Source: Mesorhizobium loti (GTDB taxonomy: Bacteria; Pseudomonadota; Alphaproteobacteria; Rhizobiales; Rhizobiaceae). From it: a DNA stretch of 64,000 bases. Positions 11,556 through 22,392 of this stretch are shown piece by piece. The stretch spans positions 2,795,001-2,859,000 of the forward strand of contig CP050293.1 in NCBI GenBank assembly GCA_014189435.1. The letters are read 5' to 3'. The position numbers were made by a program, and so were the translations under genes. Below the pieces are notes generated by a model that was given only the letters and a program-made list of their open reading frames with translations, did not search any database and was not told where the DNA came from. The stretch's first letter is position 1; each line of letters starts with the position of its first letter.

Positions 11556-11989
11556 ATGACATCCGCACGCTTCTCGAAAGCCTCGGCGAACATGCGAAAG
11601 GCGCGGTCGAACATGGTTCCCATCACCGCGCCGAGAATACGGCTCTTGAACTCGTAGTCGATGAAGAAGCGGACGGCGCAGCCGGCGCCGTCCGCTTCGA
11701 AACGCCAGACATTGCTCAGATATTTGAACGGGCCGTCGATGTATTTCACGTCGATGGTGTTCTCGTCAGGCTTCAGCAGCACCTGCGTCGTGAAGGTTTC
11801 GCGGATCGCCTTGTAGCCAATGCTCATGTCGGCGAGGAGAACAGTGCGTCCGTCACGCTCCTTGCGCGAGCGAACCGTCAGCGCTTCGCAAAGCGGCAGG
11901 AATTGCGGATAGGATTCGATGTCGGCGACCAGCGCGAACATCTGCTCCGGGGTGTGGGATACGCGGCGGGTGGCTTCGAATTTCGGCAT
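11531..11989 (-). CDS. RatA/COQ10 family START-domain protein
   Basis: Polyketide-cyclase/START-like protein of 152 residues. It starts MPKFEATRRVSHTPEQMFALVADIESYPQFLPLC, the typical RatA/COQ10 opening, and continues with a helix-grip fold (FTTQVLLKPDENTIDVKYIDGPFKYLSNVWRF). Mitochondrial and alphaproteobacterial relatives bind ubiquinone and support respiration; the E. coli relative RatA was described as a ribosome-association toxin. A ubiquinone-related role is more plausible here. It lies 12 bp downstream of lipA, so probably one transcript. Confidence 0.87.
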   Translation of the reverse strand: MPKFEATRRVSHTPEQMFALVADIESYPQFLPLCEALTVRSRKERDGRTVLLADMSIGYKAIRETFTTQVLLKPDENTIDVKYIDGPFKYLSNVWRFEADGAGCAVRFFIDYEFKSRILGAVMGTMFDRAFRMFAEAFEKRADVIYGAKPSA

Positions 11990-12001
11990 GAAACCAGCTG
12001 A

Positions 12002-12967
12002 TTAAGCTGATTTCTTGAGCTGGGCTTCCCGTGCCGCCCGCAACCGGGCGAAATCGTCGCCGGCATGATGCGACGAGCGCGTCAGCGGGCTCGACGCCAC
12101 CAGCAGGAAACCCTTGGTCCGGCCGATCGTCTCAAAGGACTTGAATTCCTCCGGGGTGACGAAACGGATCACCGGATGGTGCTTCTTCGACGGCTGCAGG
12201 TACTGGCCGATGGTCATGAAGTCGACATTGGCCGACCGCAGATCGTCCATCAGCTGCAGGATCTCATTCCGTTCTTCGCCCAGACCCACCATGATGCCGG
12301 ACTTGGTGAAGATCGACGGGTCGAGCTCCTTGACCCGCTGCAACAGCCGGATCGAGTGGAAATAGCGGGCGCCCAGACGAACCGTCAGATAGTTCGACGG
12401 CACGGTTTCCAGATTGTGGTTGAAGACGTCCGGCTTGGCCGCCACGACGATCTCCAGCGCGCCCTCCTTGCGCAGGAAGTCGGGCGTCAGGATTTCGATC
12501 GTCGTCAACGGCGTTGCCGCCCGGATGGCGCGGATGACCTCGGCGAAATGCTGCGCACCGCCATCGGCGAGATCGTCGCGGTCGACCGAGGTGATGACGA
12601 CATGGGTCAGGCCCATCTGCTTGACCGCATGCGCCACGCGGGCCGGCTCATCGGCATCAAGCGCTGTCGGAATGCCGGTGGCGACGTTGCAGAAGGCGCA
12701 GGCGCGCGTGCAGATCTCGCCCATGATCATGAAGGTGGCGTGCTTCTTCTCCCAGCATTCGCCGATGTTGGGGCAGCCGGCCTCTTCGCAGACCGTCACC
12801 AGCTTGTGCGACTTCACGATTTCGCGCGTTTCGGCATAGCCCTTCGACATCGGCGCCTTGACGCGGATCCAGTCGGGTTTGCGCAGCACATCCTGATCAG
12901 GCTTGTGCGCCTTTTCCGGATGCCGCAAGCGCGGTGCGTTGGCGATCGTATCGAGGACAGTGACCAT
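12002..12967 (-). CDS. lipA: Lipoyl synthase
   Basis: Radical SAM enzyme that inserts two sulfurs into octanoyl groups on lipoyl domains. The 321 residues carry the auxiliary cluster ligands Cys60, Cys65 and Cys71 ([12 protein letters not shown]), the radical SAM ligands Cys86, Cys90 and Cys93 (CTRACAFC), and the C-terminal RSSHHA, where the first serine after Arg is the auxiliary cluster ligand. Its substrates include the lipoyl domains of PdhB and PdhC encoded a few kilobases away. Confidence 0.97.
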   Translation of the reverse strand: MVTVLDTIANAPRLRHPEKAHKPDQDVLRKPDWIRVKAPMSKGYAETREIVKSHKLVTVCEEAGCPNIGECWEKKHATFMIMGEICTRACAFCNVATGIPTALDADEPARVAHAVKQMGLTHVVITSVDRDDLADGGAQHFAEVIRAIRAATPLTTIEILTPDFLRKEGALEIVVAAKPDVFNHNLETVPSNYLTVRLGARYFHSIRLLQRVKELDPSIFTKSGIMVGLGEERNEILQLMDDLRSANVDFMTIGQYLQPSKKHHPVIRFVTPEEFKSFETIGRTKGFLLVASSPLTRSSHHAGDDFARLRAAREAQLKKSA

Positions 12968-13045
12968 CGGGAAACCTGGTTCATTCGCGACCGCCAGTCA
13001 GGCGCTCGCTGTCATAAGTTCATCTAAGACTTTTCAACGCAAAGA

Positions 13046-13082
13046 AAAAGGCCGCGGCGGCGCATGCCGCAACAGCCTTTTT
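13046..13082 (-). terminator. Intrinsic terminator downstream of the glsB-like gene
   Basis: On the minus strand a GC-rich interrupted hairpin (AAAGGC, GCGGC / GCCGC, GCGGCC) ends in a T-rich tract at 13045-13050. It falls between the end of the small membrane protein gene and lipA and would separate the two transcripts. Confidence 0.6.
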
Positions 13083-13105
13083 CGCATAGCAGCTCTTCAG
13101 TGATG

Positions 13106-13363
13106 TTAACGGCGCACCAGGCGCCCTGCCCAGATCAGCAGGCAGGCGCCGATAAAGCCGGTGATCAGATAGGCAGTCCAGCCGACGCCGAACGGGCCGA
13201 AATTGAGCGCCTGCAGAATGGCGTTCAGCACGACCGCGCCAACGATGCCCATAACAATGTTCATCAAGATGCCGGTGTTGCTCTTCATGACCATTTCGGC
13301 GAACCAGCCTGCCAGGCCGCCAATGATGATGGCTGCAATCCAGCCGACGCCATTCAAGTGCAT
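13106..13363 (-). CDS. GlsB/YeaQ/YmgE family stress membrane protein
   Basis: Small integral membrane protein of 85 residues with three hydrophobic helices (GWIAAIIIGGLAGWFAEMVM, ILMNIVMGIVGAVVLNAIL, YLITGFIGACLLIWAGRLV) and the glycine-rich pattern of the transglycosylase-associated YeaQ/GlsB family. The molecular role is unknown; members are induced by general stress. A promoter matching the alphaproteobacterial general-stress sigma factor lies 40-65 bp upstream, and an intrinsic terminator follows, so it is a single-gene unit. Confidence 0.88.
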   Translation of the reverse strand: MHLNGVGWIAAIIIGGLAGWFAEMVMKSNTGILMNIVMGIVGAVVLNAILQALNFGPFGVGWTAYLITGFIGACLLIWAGRLVRR

Positions 13364-13402
13364 ATGCCTTCTCCTTGGGTGATGGGTGAAAGTGCATCCG
13401 CA

Positions 13403-13428
13403 AACGAAGTACCTGGCCGCCGGGTTCC
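13403..13428 (-). promoter_or_regulatory. Predicted EcfG (general stress sigma) promoter
   Basis: On the minus strand GGAAC (13428-13424), a 17-bp spacer, then CGTT (13406-13403). This is an exact match to the GGAAC-N16/17-CGTT consensus of the alphaproteobacterial general stress sigma factor. It is 40 bp upstream of the GlsB-like start codon. No expression evidence is available. Confidence 0.6.
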
Positions 13429-13452
13429 ATCTCTAGCAGCGCTTTCAATCTA

Positions 13453-14898
13453 TCACGCGTTGAGCGCGCGGCCATAGGCGTCGAGCACGCTTTCCTTCAT
13501 CATCTCCGACAGCGTCGGGTGCGGGAAGATGGTGTGCATCAGTTCTTCCTCGGTCGTCTCCAGGTTCATCGCCACGACAAAGCCCTGGATCAGTTCGGTC
13601 ACTTCGGCGCCGACCATATGCGCGCCGAGCAGTTGACCGGTCTTCTTGTCGAAGATGGTCTTGATGAAGCCCTGGTCCTCGCCGAGCGCGATGGCCTTGC
13701 CGTTGGCGGCGAACTGGAAGCGCCCGACCCGGATATCCTTGCCCTCGGCCTTGGCCTTGGCTTCGGTCAGGCCAACCGAGGCGACCTGCGGATTGCAATA
13801 GGTGCAGCCCGGAATCTTGAGCTTGTCGGTGGCATGCACACCGGGAAAATTAGCAATCTTCTCGATGCACACCACGCCCTCATGCTCCGCCTTGTGCGCC
13901 AGCATCGGCGGGCCGGCGACATCGCCGATAGCGTAGATGCCCGGCACATTGGTCTTACCGTAGCCATCAATGACGATGCAGCCGCGTTCGGTCTTCACGC
14001 CGAGCGCCTCAAGCCCGAGGCCCTCGATATTACCCTGCACGCCGACGGCCGAGATCATGCGGTCGGCGGTGATCTTCTCGACCTTGCCGTCCTTCATCTC
14101 GACATGCGCGGTGACCGAGTTCGTGCCTTTCTCGACCTTGGTCACCTTGGCTTCGAGGATGATCTTCATGCCTTGCTTCTCGAATTGCTTTTGCGCGAAT
14201 TTCGAGACTTCGGCGTCCTCGACCGGCATCACCGCCGGCAGCAGTTCGACCACGGTCACCTCGGCGCCCATGGTGCGGTAGAAGGAGGCGAATTCGATGC
14301 CGATGGCGCCTGATCCCATGACCAGCAGCGACTTCGGCATCTCCTTCGGAACCATGGCCTCGAAATAGGTCCAGATCAGTCTGCCGTCCGGCTCGATGCC
14401 GGGCAGCGCGCGCGGCCGCGCACCGGTCGCCAGGATGATGTGCTTGGCGGTGTAGGTGCCCTCGCCCTTGACACCTTTCGGCACCGGTGGCTGCGGCTCC
14501 ATCGGCTTCTTGGCCGTCTTCGAGACGGCAACCTCGCCGGGCTTCGAAAGCTTGGCCTCGCCCCAGATGACGTCGACCTTGTTCTTCTTCATCAGGAAGG
14601 CGACGCCGCCATTGAGCCGCAACGAGACTTTTCGCGAGCGGTCGACCACGGCCGATGTGTCGACGCTGACCTTGCCGTCGAGTTTCAGCCCGTAATCCTT
14701 CAGATGGTCCGAATAGTGCATAATCTCGGCCGAGCGCAGCAGCGCCTTGGTCGGGATGCAGCCCCAGTTGAGGCAGATGCCGCCGAGATGCTCGCGCTCG
14801 ACAATCGCCGTCTTGAAGCCAAGCTGGGCGGAACGCACCGCCGTGACATAGCCGCCGGGGCCGGAGCCGATGATGATGACGTCGTAGTTCTCAGCCAC
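13453..14898 (-). CDS. lpdA: Dihydrolipoyl dehydrogenase (E3)
   Basis: FAD enzyme that reoxidises dihydrolipoyl groups of the pyruvate dehydrogenase complex, passing electrons to NAD. The 481 residues contain the FAD dinucleotide motif IIIGSGPGGYVTA, redox-active Cys42 and Cys47 (GGICLNWGCIPTKALL), the NAD motif VMGSGAIGIEFASFYRTMGAEVTVVE, the FAD motif YAIGDVAG, and the C-terminal His-Glu pair in FPHPTLSEMM. No N-terminal lipoyl domain is present. It closes the pdhA-pdhB-pdhC-x-x-lpdA series. Confidence 0.97.
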   Translation of the reverse strand: MAENYDVIIIGSGPGGYVTAVRSAQLGFKTAIVEREHLGGICLNWGCIPTKALLRSAEIMHYSDHLKDYGLKLDGKVSVDTSAVVDRSRKVSLRLNGGVAFLMKKNKVDVIWGEAKLSKPGEVAVSKTAKKPMEPQPPVPKGVKGEGTYTAKHIILATGARPRALPGIEPDGRLIWTYFEAMVPKEMPKSLLVMGSGAIGIEFASFYRTMGAEVTVVELLPAVMPVEDAEVSKFAQKQFEKQGMKIILEAKVTKVEKGTNSVTAHVEMKDGKVEKITADRMISAVGVQGNIEGLGLEALGVKTERGCIVIDGYGKTNVPGIYAIGDVAGPPMLAHKAEHEGVVCIEKIANFPGVHATDKLKIPGCTYCNPQVASVGLTEAKAKAEGKDIRVGRFQFAANGKAIALGEDQGFIKTIFDKKTGQLLGAHMVGAEVTELIQGFVVAMNLETTEEELMHTIFPHPTLSEMMKESVLDAYGRALNA

Positions 14899-14910
14899 GG
14901 GTTTTCTCCT

Positions 14911-15546
14911 TCACAGTTCCAGCATGACGCGCACGACTGGTGTCAGCGCCTCGCCGATGTTTCGCGTGTTTTCGACGTCGAGATGGACGCCGTCGAGAGG
15001 GGTGGTTTGCGCCACACTGCCGGCATCGAAGAAGCCGCAGCCGGCTTCATCGGCGAGCGCGGCATAGAGCGGCGCCAACCGGGCCGATGCCTCGTCGCCG
15101 CCTGCAAACATTTCCTTGAATTCAGCATCGTCGGTACGGCTGACGGCGGGCGGCGCAACGATCAGTATCTGCGGCGCCGGCCAGTCGAACGGATAGTCGT
15201 GGCCGCGCACGATGTTGATCAGCCGCTGAATACCTTGCTTGGCCGCTACCGGATTGCCGTGGATCCACGGCTTCATGTCGTTGGCGCCGAGCATGATGAC
15301 GATCAGGTCGATCGGCGCATGCGTCGTCAGCACCGTCGGCAGCACCCGTGCACCATTTCGATCGGCACCGGCCAGATGATCGTCGAAAGCCGTGGTGCGG
15401 CCATTGAGACCGTCGGCGATAACCTGAACGCCGCCACCGAGGCTAGCCTGTAGCACGCTCGGCCAGCGGTCTTCCCACGCATGGCGGCCGCCCTCGGCAT
15501 CGTAGCCCCAAGTCAGCGAGTCGCCGTAACAAAGAACAGTCTTCAT
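14911..15546 (-). CDS. SGNH/GDSL hydrolase (arylesterase-like)
   Basis: Serine esterase of 211 residues. Block I is CYGDSLTWGYD with nucleophile Ser10; block III is MLGANDMK (oxyanion Asn); block V is PLDGVHLD with Asp185 and His188. The order and the LNGRTT segment resemble the arylesterase/acyltransferase subgroup known from Mycobacterium smegmatis and Agrobacterium. No signal peptide, so probably cytoplasmic. It overlaps the upstream small membrane protein by 4 nt and lies inside the pdh gene group without an obvious metabolic link. The natural substrate is unknown. Confidence 0.88.
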   Translation of the reverse strand: MKTVLCYGDSLTWGYDAEGGRHAWEDRWPSVLQASLGGGVQVIADGLNGRTTAFDDHLAGADRNGARVLPTVLTTHAPIDLIVIMLGANDMKPWIHGNPVAAKQGIQRLINIVRGHDYPFDWPAPQILIVAPPAVSRTDDAEFKEMFAGGDEASARLAPLYAALADEAGCGFFDAGSVAQTTPLDGVHLDVENTRNIGEALTPVVRVMLEL

Positions 15547-15959
15547 GCGCCCACCTGTGCCTTGACCAAACCGCGTCCCACCCGCCAGCGCACGAACAGC
15601 CAGTGAATGACAATCGTCACCAGACCCGGCAGGCCGAGGCCGGCAACCATAGGAATATCCTTCTTCACCACCGCGGAACTACTGTCGGTGTAGAGGATCA
15701 AGGCAACCAGCAGGGCAAGCAGCACCACGAACACGATCAGCAACCACTTACCGGTCCTGGCCACAGCCGCGACCGGATCGGCCATGAATTGCGCCACGAA
15801 GAAGACGAAGGTGACGATCAACGTCACCAGCACCGAGACCATGAAAACGAGGATGAATTCTTCCTCCGCGCCAGTGGCGATGGCCAACCATTGCGCGGCC
15901 AGCCCGCCGGCAAGGCCGGAAATGAAAAAAGCGAAAAGGCTGGTGAAGAATTTCCGCAC
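15543..15959 (-). CDS. Small four-helix membrane protein, function unknown
   Basis: Protein of 138 residues with four predicted membrane segments: about 4-25, 36-59, 72-92 and 103-124 (the last contains GLPGLVTIVIHWLFVRW). No family was recognised. The start lies 14 bp after pdhC and the stop overlaps the esterase start by 4 nt, so it is probably cotranscribed with pdhC and lpdA. A role linked to PDH is not supported by anything beyond position. Confidence 0.75.
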   Translation of the reverse strand: MRKFFTSLFAFFISGLAGGLAAQWLAIATGAEEEFILVFMVSVLVTLIVTFVFFVAQFMADPVAAVARTGKWLLIVFVVLLALLVALILYTDSSSAVVKKDIPMVAGLGLPGLVTIVIHWLFVRWRVGRGLVKAQVGA

Positions 15960-15973
15960 CGCCCTCTCCCTTC

Positions 15974-17391
15974 CTAGACCAGCATGCCCATCGGGTTCTC
16001 GATCAGCCGCTTGAAGGCGACCAGCAATTCGGCGCCCAGCGCACCATCGACGGCGCGATGGTCGGTCGACAGCGTCACCGACATCACGGTCGCTATCTTG
16101 ATCTCGCCATTCTTGACCACCGCCCGCTCCTCGCCGGCACCGACCGCCAGGATCGTCGCGTGCGGCGGGTTGATGACGGCGGCAAAGTCCTTGATGCCGA
16201 ACATGCCGAGGTTGGACACCGCCGTGGTGCCGCCCTGATACTCTTCCGGCTTCAGCTTGCGGCTGCGCGCGCGGCTGGCCAGATCCTTCATCTCGTTGGA
16301 GATGGTGGACAGCGTCTTTTCATCGGCATGCCGAATGATCGGCGTGATCAGGCCGCCGGGGATCGACACGGCGACGCCGACATCGGCATGCTTGTGCTTG
16401 ACCATGGCGGTTTCGGTCCATGAGGCATTGGCATCCGGCACCGCCTTCAGCGCCATCGCCATCGCCTTGATCACCATGTCGTTGACCGACAGCTTGTAGG
16501 CCGGTGCTTCGCCCTTGTCGGTCTTCTTCACCGGGGCCGCCGCATTGATCTGCGTGCGCAGCGCCAAGAGCGCATCGAGCTCGCAGTCGAGCGTCAGGTA
16601 GAAATGCGGGATGGTGGTCTTGGCCTCGACAAGGCGCCGCGCAATGGTCTTGCGCATATTGTCATGCGGGACGAGGTCGTAGGAGCCAGCTTCGAACAGC
16701 TTCAGCACCTGATCGTCGGACATCGCCTTCACGGCAGGGGCAGCAGCGGCCGGAGCCACTGCGCCAGCGGGTGCCGCCTTGGCGGCTGGCTTGGCACCGC
16801 CACCGGCAATCGCCGCGTCGACATCGGCCTTCACCACGCGGCCATGCGGGCCGGTGCCGGTCATCGCAGAGACATCGACGCCGGCTTCCCTGGCGATGCG
16901 GCGTGCGAGCGGCGAGGCGAAGGTACGCTCGCCAGCCAGTGATTGGCTGATCTCCCCCCCGTGGGGGGAGATGGCCGGCAGGCCAGAGGGGGGCGCGACA
17001 GAATGAGACGTTGGCGGGACAGCGCCCCCCTCTGTCGACTTCGTCGACATCTCCCCCACGGGGGGGAGATTGGCGCCTTGTCTTGCTTGGCCTCGGCTTT
17101 CGCTGGTGCAGCACCGCCACCGCTTTTGGCGGCAGCGCCTGCATCCTCACCTTCGGCGGCGAGCACTGCGATCAGCGCGTTGACCTTGACGCCTTCGGTG
17201 CCGGCGGGAACGACCAGCTTTGCAACCGTGCCCTCATCGACAGCTTCGACTTCCATCGTCGCCTTGTCGGTCTCGATCTCGGCGATGACATCGCCCGGTG
17301 AAACCTTATCGCCTTCCTTGACGAGCCACTTGGACAGATTGCCCTCTTCCATCGTGGGCGACAGGGCCGGCATGGTGATGTTGATTGGCAT
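15974..17391 (-). CDS. pdhC: PDH E2 dihydrolipoyl acetyltransferase, interrupted by a repeat and one frameshift
   Basis: E2 core of pyruvate dehydrogenase. The lipoyl domain (about 1-80) carries [12 protein letters not shown] with the lipoylated Lys. The downstream part has the peripheral-subunit-binding domain (FASPLARRIAREAGVDVSAMTGTGPHGRVVKADV) and the acetyltransferase domain with STDHRAVDGALGAELL (catalytic His and Asp). Between them, where an Ala/Lys-rich linker is expected, lies a 121-bp palindromic repeat (16950-17070). The two halves are in different frames. One added C in the run at 17060-17066 gives a single open frame of about 472 residues in which the repeat encodes a Pro/Ser/Gly-rich linker. 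Start ATG 17391; pdhB ends 18 bp upstream. Confidence 0.9.
16950..17070. repeat. Palindromic repeat inserted in the pdhC coding region
   Basis: A 121-bp element made of nested inverted repeats. Terminal hairpins are ATCTCCCCCC/GGGGGGAGAT at 16950-16972 and ATCTCCCCC/GGGGGAGAT at 17049-17070. An inner pair AGAGGGGGGCGC (16985-16996) and GCGCCCCCCTCT (17022-17033) flanks a 25-bp core. Repeats with CTCCCCC...GGGGGAG ends are, from memory, frequent in Mesorhizobium intergenic DNA. Here the element sits in the interdomain linker of pdhC and has no stop codon in the frame of the downstream E2 domains. Confidence 0.85.
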
Positions 17392-17409
17392 TTTGTCCTC
17401 CCGCCCGGT

Positions 17410-18795
<1,386 letters not shown>

Positions 18796-18810
18796 GTCCT
18801 TGCCCTCCCG

Positions 18811-19848
18811 TTACAATACGATATCGGTCCAGAGCTCGGACGGATCCGGCTCTGCGTCGTTCTGGGCAAATTCGGCGGCGTCGGCGACGATGTCGCGGAC
18901 CTCCTTGTCGATGGTCTTGAGTTCGTCCTCGGTCGCCCACTTCTTCTCGATCAGCCGCGCCTTGACCTGTTCGATCGGGTCATGGTCCGATCGCATCTTC
19001 TGCACTTCTTCCTTCGAGCGGTATTTTGCCGGGTCGGACATCGAGTGACCGCGGTAGCGGTAGGTCTGCATTTCGAGAATGATCGGCCCGTTGCCGGCGC
19101 GGCACCATTCGGTCGCTTGGTCGCCGGCTGCCTTGACGGCGCGGACATCCATGCCGTCGACCTGGATGCCGGGGATCTTGAACGAGGCGCCACGGTGCGA
19201 AAAGTTGGTCTCCGCCGACGAGCGCGAGACCGAGGTGCCCATGGCATAGCGGTTGTTCTCGATGATGTAGATCACCGGCAGCTTCCACAGCGAGGCCATG
19301 TTGAAGCTTTCATAGACCTGGCCCTGGTTGGCCGCACCGTCGCCGAAATAGGTCAGCGAGACATTGTTGTTGTCGCGGTAGCGGTTGGCGAAGGCCAAGC
19401 CGGTGCCGAGCGACACCTGCGCGCCGACGATGCCGTGGCCGCCGTAAAAGTGCTTTTCCTTGGAGAACATGTGCATGGAGCCGCCCTTGCCCCGCGACAG
19501 GCCGCCGCGACGCCCGGTCAGCTCGGCCATGACGCCGCGCGGCGACAGTTCCATCGCCAGCATGTGGCCGTGGTCGCGATAGGCGGTGATCATCTGGTCG
19601 CCGTCGATCAGCGCCATCTTCATACCGGTGACGACCGCTTCCTGGCCGATATAGAGGTGGCAGAAGCCGCCGATGAAACCCATGCCATAAAGCTGGCCGG
19701 CCTTTTCCTCGAAGCGGCGGATAAGCAGCATGTGCCGGTAGGCGGCAAGCTCTTCGTCCCTGGTGAATTCGGCAGGCTTGGGTGCGGAAAGCCCCGATTT
19801 GCCGTCGGATTTGGATTTGGCAGGCGCTTTTCTGGCGGCGGTGGCCAT
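18811..19848 (-). CDS. pdhA: PDH E1 component alpha subunit
   Basis: Alpha subunit of pyruvate dehydrogenase E1, 345 residues. It has the thiamine diphosphate motif GDGAANQGQVYESFNMASLW followed by IIENN, the helix YRHMLLIRRFEEKAGQLYGMG and the phosphorylation-loop-like region YRYRGHSMSDPAKYR. The first 25 residues are Lys/Ala-rich and poorly conserved. First gene of the pdhA-pdhB-pdhC operon; the 194-bp gap upstream to ftsB holds a short palindrome AGAGCAG/CTGCTCT-like sequence at 19884-19904 and presumably the promoter. Confidence 0.97.
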   Translation of the reverse strand: MATAARKAPAKSKSDGKSGLSAPKPAEFTRDEELAAYRHMLLIRRFEEKAGQLYGMGFIGGFCHLYIGQEAVVTGMKMALIDGDQMITAYRDHGHMLAMELSPRGVMAELTGRRGGLSRGKGGSMHMFSKEKHFYGGHGIVGAQVSLGTGLAFANRYRDNNNVSLTYFGDGAANQGQVYESFNMASLWKLPVIYIIENNRYAMGTSVSRSSAETNFSHRGASFKIPGIQVDGMDVRAVKAAGDQATEWCRAGNGPIILEMQTYRYRGHSMSDPAKYRSKEEVQKMRSDHDPIEQVKARLIEKKWATEDELKTIDKEVRDIVADAAEFAQNDAEPDPSELWTDIVL

Positions 19849-20042
19849 GCATCACTCCCTGTTGGCGTCTCTTTGTGGACATTAGAGCAGGATCAAATCT
19901 GCTCTGGGGAGATCAGCTCCTCCCCACCGATTTCAGGAAGGCTAACACGCGTCAGAGCGTTGCGCCATGCCGAATTTGCATAGCTGGCATGCGCCTAAGC
20001 GATTAAAATCATTGAAAATATTGGCGATTAACTGAATGTCGG

Positions 20043-20366
20043 TTATTTCGTCGAGGCCGGCAACATGATGGTGATTTCATCAGCCTGGGACAGATTGAGC
20101 GCCTTGCGCGCCTGCTCGTCGAGCATGTCCTTCTCCAGCGTGCCTTCATGCATAAGCCGAACGCGGCGCTCGAGTTCCATGCGGCGCGCCTTGATCGCAT
20201 CGAGCTGGGCTTGCAGCGTAACCGTCTGGGCTTCCAGCTGATATTTCGAATAGATGCCGAATTCACCGTGATAGGCATGAAAGCCGAAATAGGCCAGGAA
20301 CGCCACGCAGAGCGAGGGAATGATTAGGCGGCCAGTGTTTCTCTGCTTGTGCTGACGCGTCCACAT
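20043..20366 (-). CDS. ftsB: Septum formation initiator FtsB/DivIC family protein
   Basis: Bitopic cell-division protein of 107 residues. A short cytoplasmic N-terminus (MWTRQHKQRNTGR) precedes one membrane helix (about 14-32) and a coiled coil (KYQLEAQTVTLQAQLDAIKARRMELERRVRLM), then the C-terminal segment EKDMLDEQARKALNLSQADEITI. In the division complex FtsB pairs with FtsL and FtsQ. Placement between eno and pdhA is the usual alphaproteobacterial and proteobacterial context (eno-ftsB). Confidence 0.92.
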   Translation of the reverse strand: MWTRQHKQRNTGRLIIPSLCVAFLAYFGFHAYHGEFGIYSKYQLEAQTVTLQAQLDAIKARRMELERRVRLMHEGTLEKDMLDEQARKALNLSQADEITIMLPASTK

Positions 20367-20380
20367 CGCCCGATTCCTCT

Positions 20381-20496
20381 AGAGCATGATGCCGAAAAGT
20401 GTGAAGCGGTTTTCGGACGACATCATGCTCTATCTCTTTGATTTAGAGTCGGATTCAGATTTCAGGTCGAACAGACCTGAAATCATCCGGCTCTAG
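20381..20496. repeat. Mosaic palindromic intergenic repeat (RIME-like)
   Basis: Two palindromes between eno and ftsB. First, AGAGCATGATG (20381-20391) pairs with CATCATGCTCT (20421-20431) around CCGAAAA/TTTTCGG. Second, TTAGAG, CGGAT and ATTTCAGGTC (from about 20442) pair with GACCTGAAAT, ATCCG and CTCTAG (to 20496). The two-palindrome architecture of about 110 bp matches RIME1-type rhizobial elements. It fills most of the 268-bp gap along with the eno terminator. Confidence 0.8.
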
Positions 20497-20584
20497 GCCG
20501 CGAACTCAGGCGGCTCACGATCTTTTTCGCCCGATTGTGCTTAACGGACGGTTACGGGTGACCGGTTTGACGAGCCGAAATGAA

Positions 20585-20610
20585 AAAGGGCGGGAATACT
20601 CCCGCCCTTT
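20585..20610 (-). terminator. Intrinsic terminator of eno
   Basis: Perfect stem AAAGGGCGGG (20585-20594) / CCCGCCCTTT (20601-20610) with a 6-nt loop. On the minus strand the stem is followed by a T run. It starts about 25 bp after the eno stop codon. Confidence 0.9.
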
Positions 20611-20634
20611 CATCCGATATCCGAGTGTTGCGGA

Positions 20635-22009
<1,375 letters not shown>

Positions 22010-22010
22010 C

Positions 22011-22112
22011 TAAAGCGCGTCGCATTTGAACGGATTCAGTCCGCCGCGCTTTAGGTTTTTGTTTTCAAGCATGTCGTTCTCCCAAAACCGGGACCACTTT
22101 TGGGCGACATGC
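22011..22112. repeat. Mosaic palindromic intergenic repeat (RIME-like)
   Basis: In the 309-bp gap upstream of eno. TAAAGCGCG (22011-22019) pairs with CGCGCTTTA (22045-22053); GCATGTCG (22069-22076) pairs with CGACATGC (22105-22112) around CCCAAAA/TTTTGGG. Two-palindrome organisation as at 20381-20496. The remaining sequence of the gap should include the eno promoter, which I cannot place with confidence. Confidence 0.8.
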
Positions 22113-22219
22113 ATCAGGCGATTCACGAAGCGCATATCGCTGTCATCATAAGTCATGTGCGGCAGACCGGCTTCCGGCTATGGTGCGGGGGCGCGGGGCG
22201 AAACAGGAGGAGTTTCGCC

Positions 22220-22336
22220 ATGTCCCAGTTGAGTGGTATCGTGAGTCTGTTCCTGATCGCGGCTGCGTTCCTGACGTCGTGCGACAATCAGCAGTCGCCA
22301 CCCAAGGCGATGGCACCCTTGCACATCAGCGAATAG
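22220..22336 (+). CDS. Very small predicted lipoprotein (38 residues)
   Basis: ORF of 38 residues with a strong ribosome site (AGGAGG at 22205-22210, 9 nt before the ATG) and an intrinsic terminator 15 bp after the stop. Residues 6-20 are hydrophobic and end in a lipobox FLTSC, so Cys21 would be the lipidated residue, leaving a mature peptide of only 18 residues (CDNQQSPPKAMAPLHISE). No family is recognised. The ribosome site, lipobox and terminator together argue that it is expressed. Confidence 0.6.
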   Translation: MSQLSGIVSLFLIAAAFLTSCDNQQSPPKAMAPLHISE

Positions 22337-22351
22337 CTGCCGCATCGAACC

Positions 22352-22381
22352 AAAATGGCCCCGTCGAGACGGGGCCATTTT
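22352..22381. terminator. Bidirectional intrinsic terminator
   Basis: Perfect hairpin AAAATGGCCCCGTC (22352-22365) pairing with GACGGGGCCATTTT (22368-22381), flanked by the A/T ends of the stem on both sides. It lies between the convergent small lipoprotein gene and the PRC-barrel gene and can serve both. Confidence 0.85.
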
Positions 22382-22392
22382 GGCTTGGGCCG

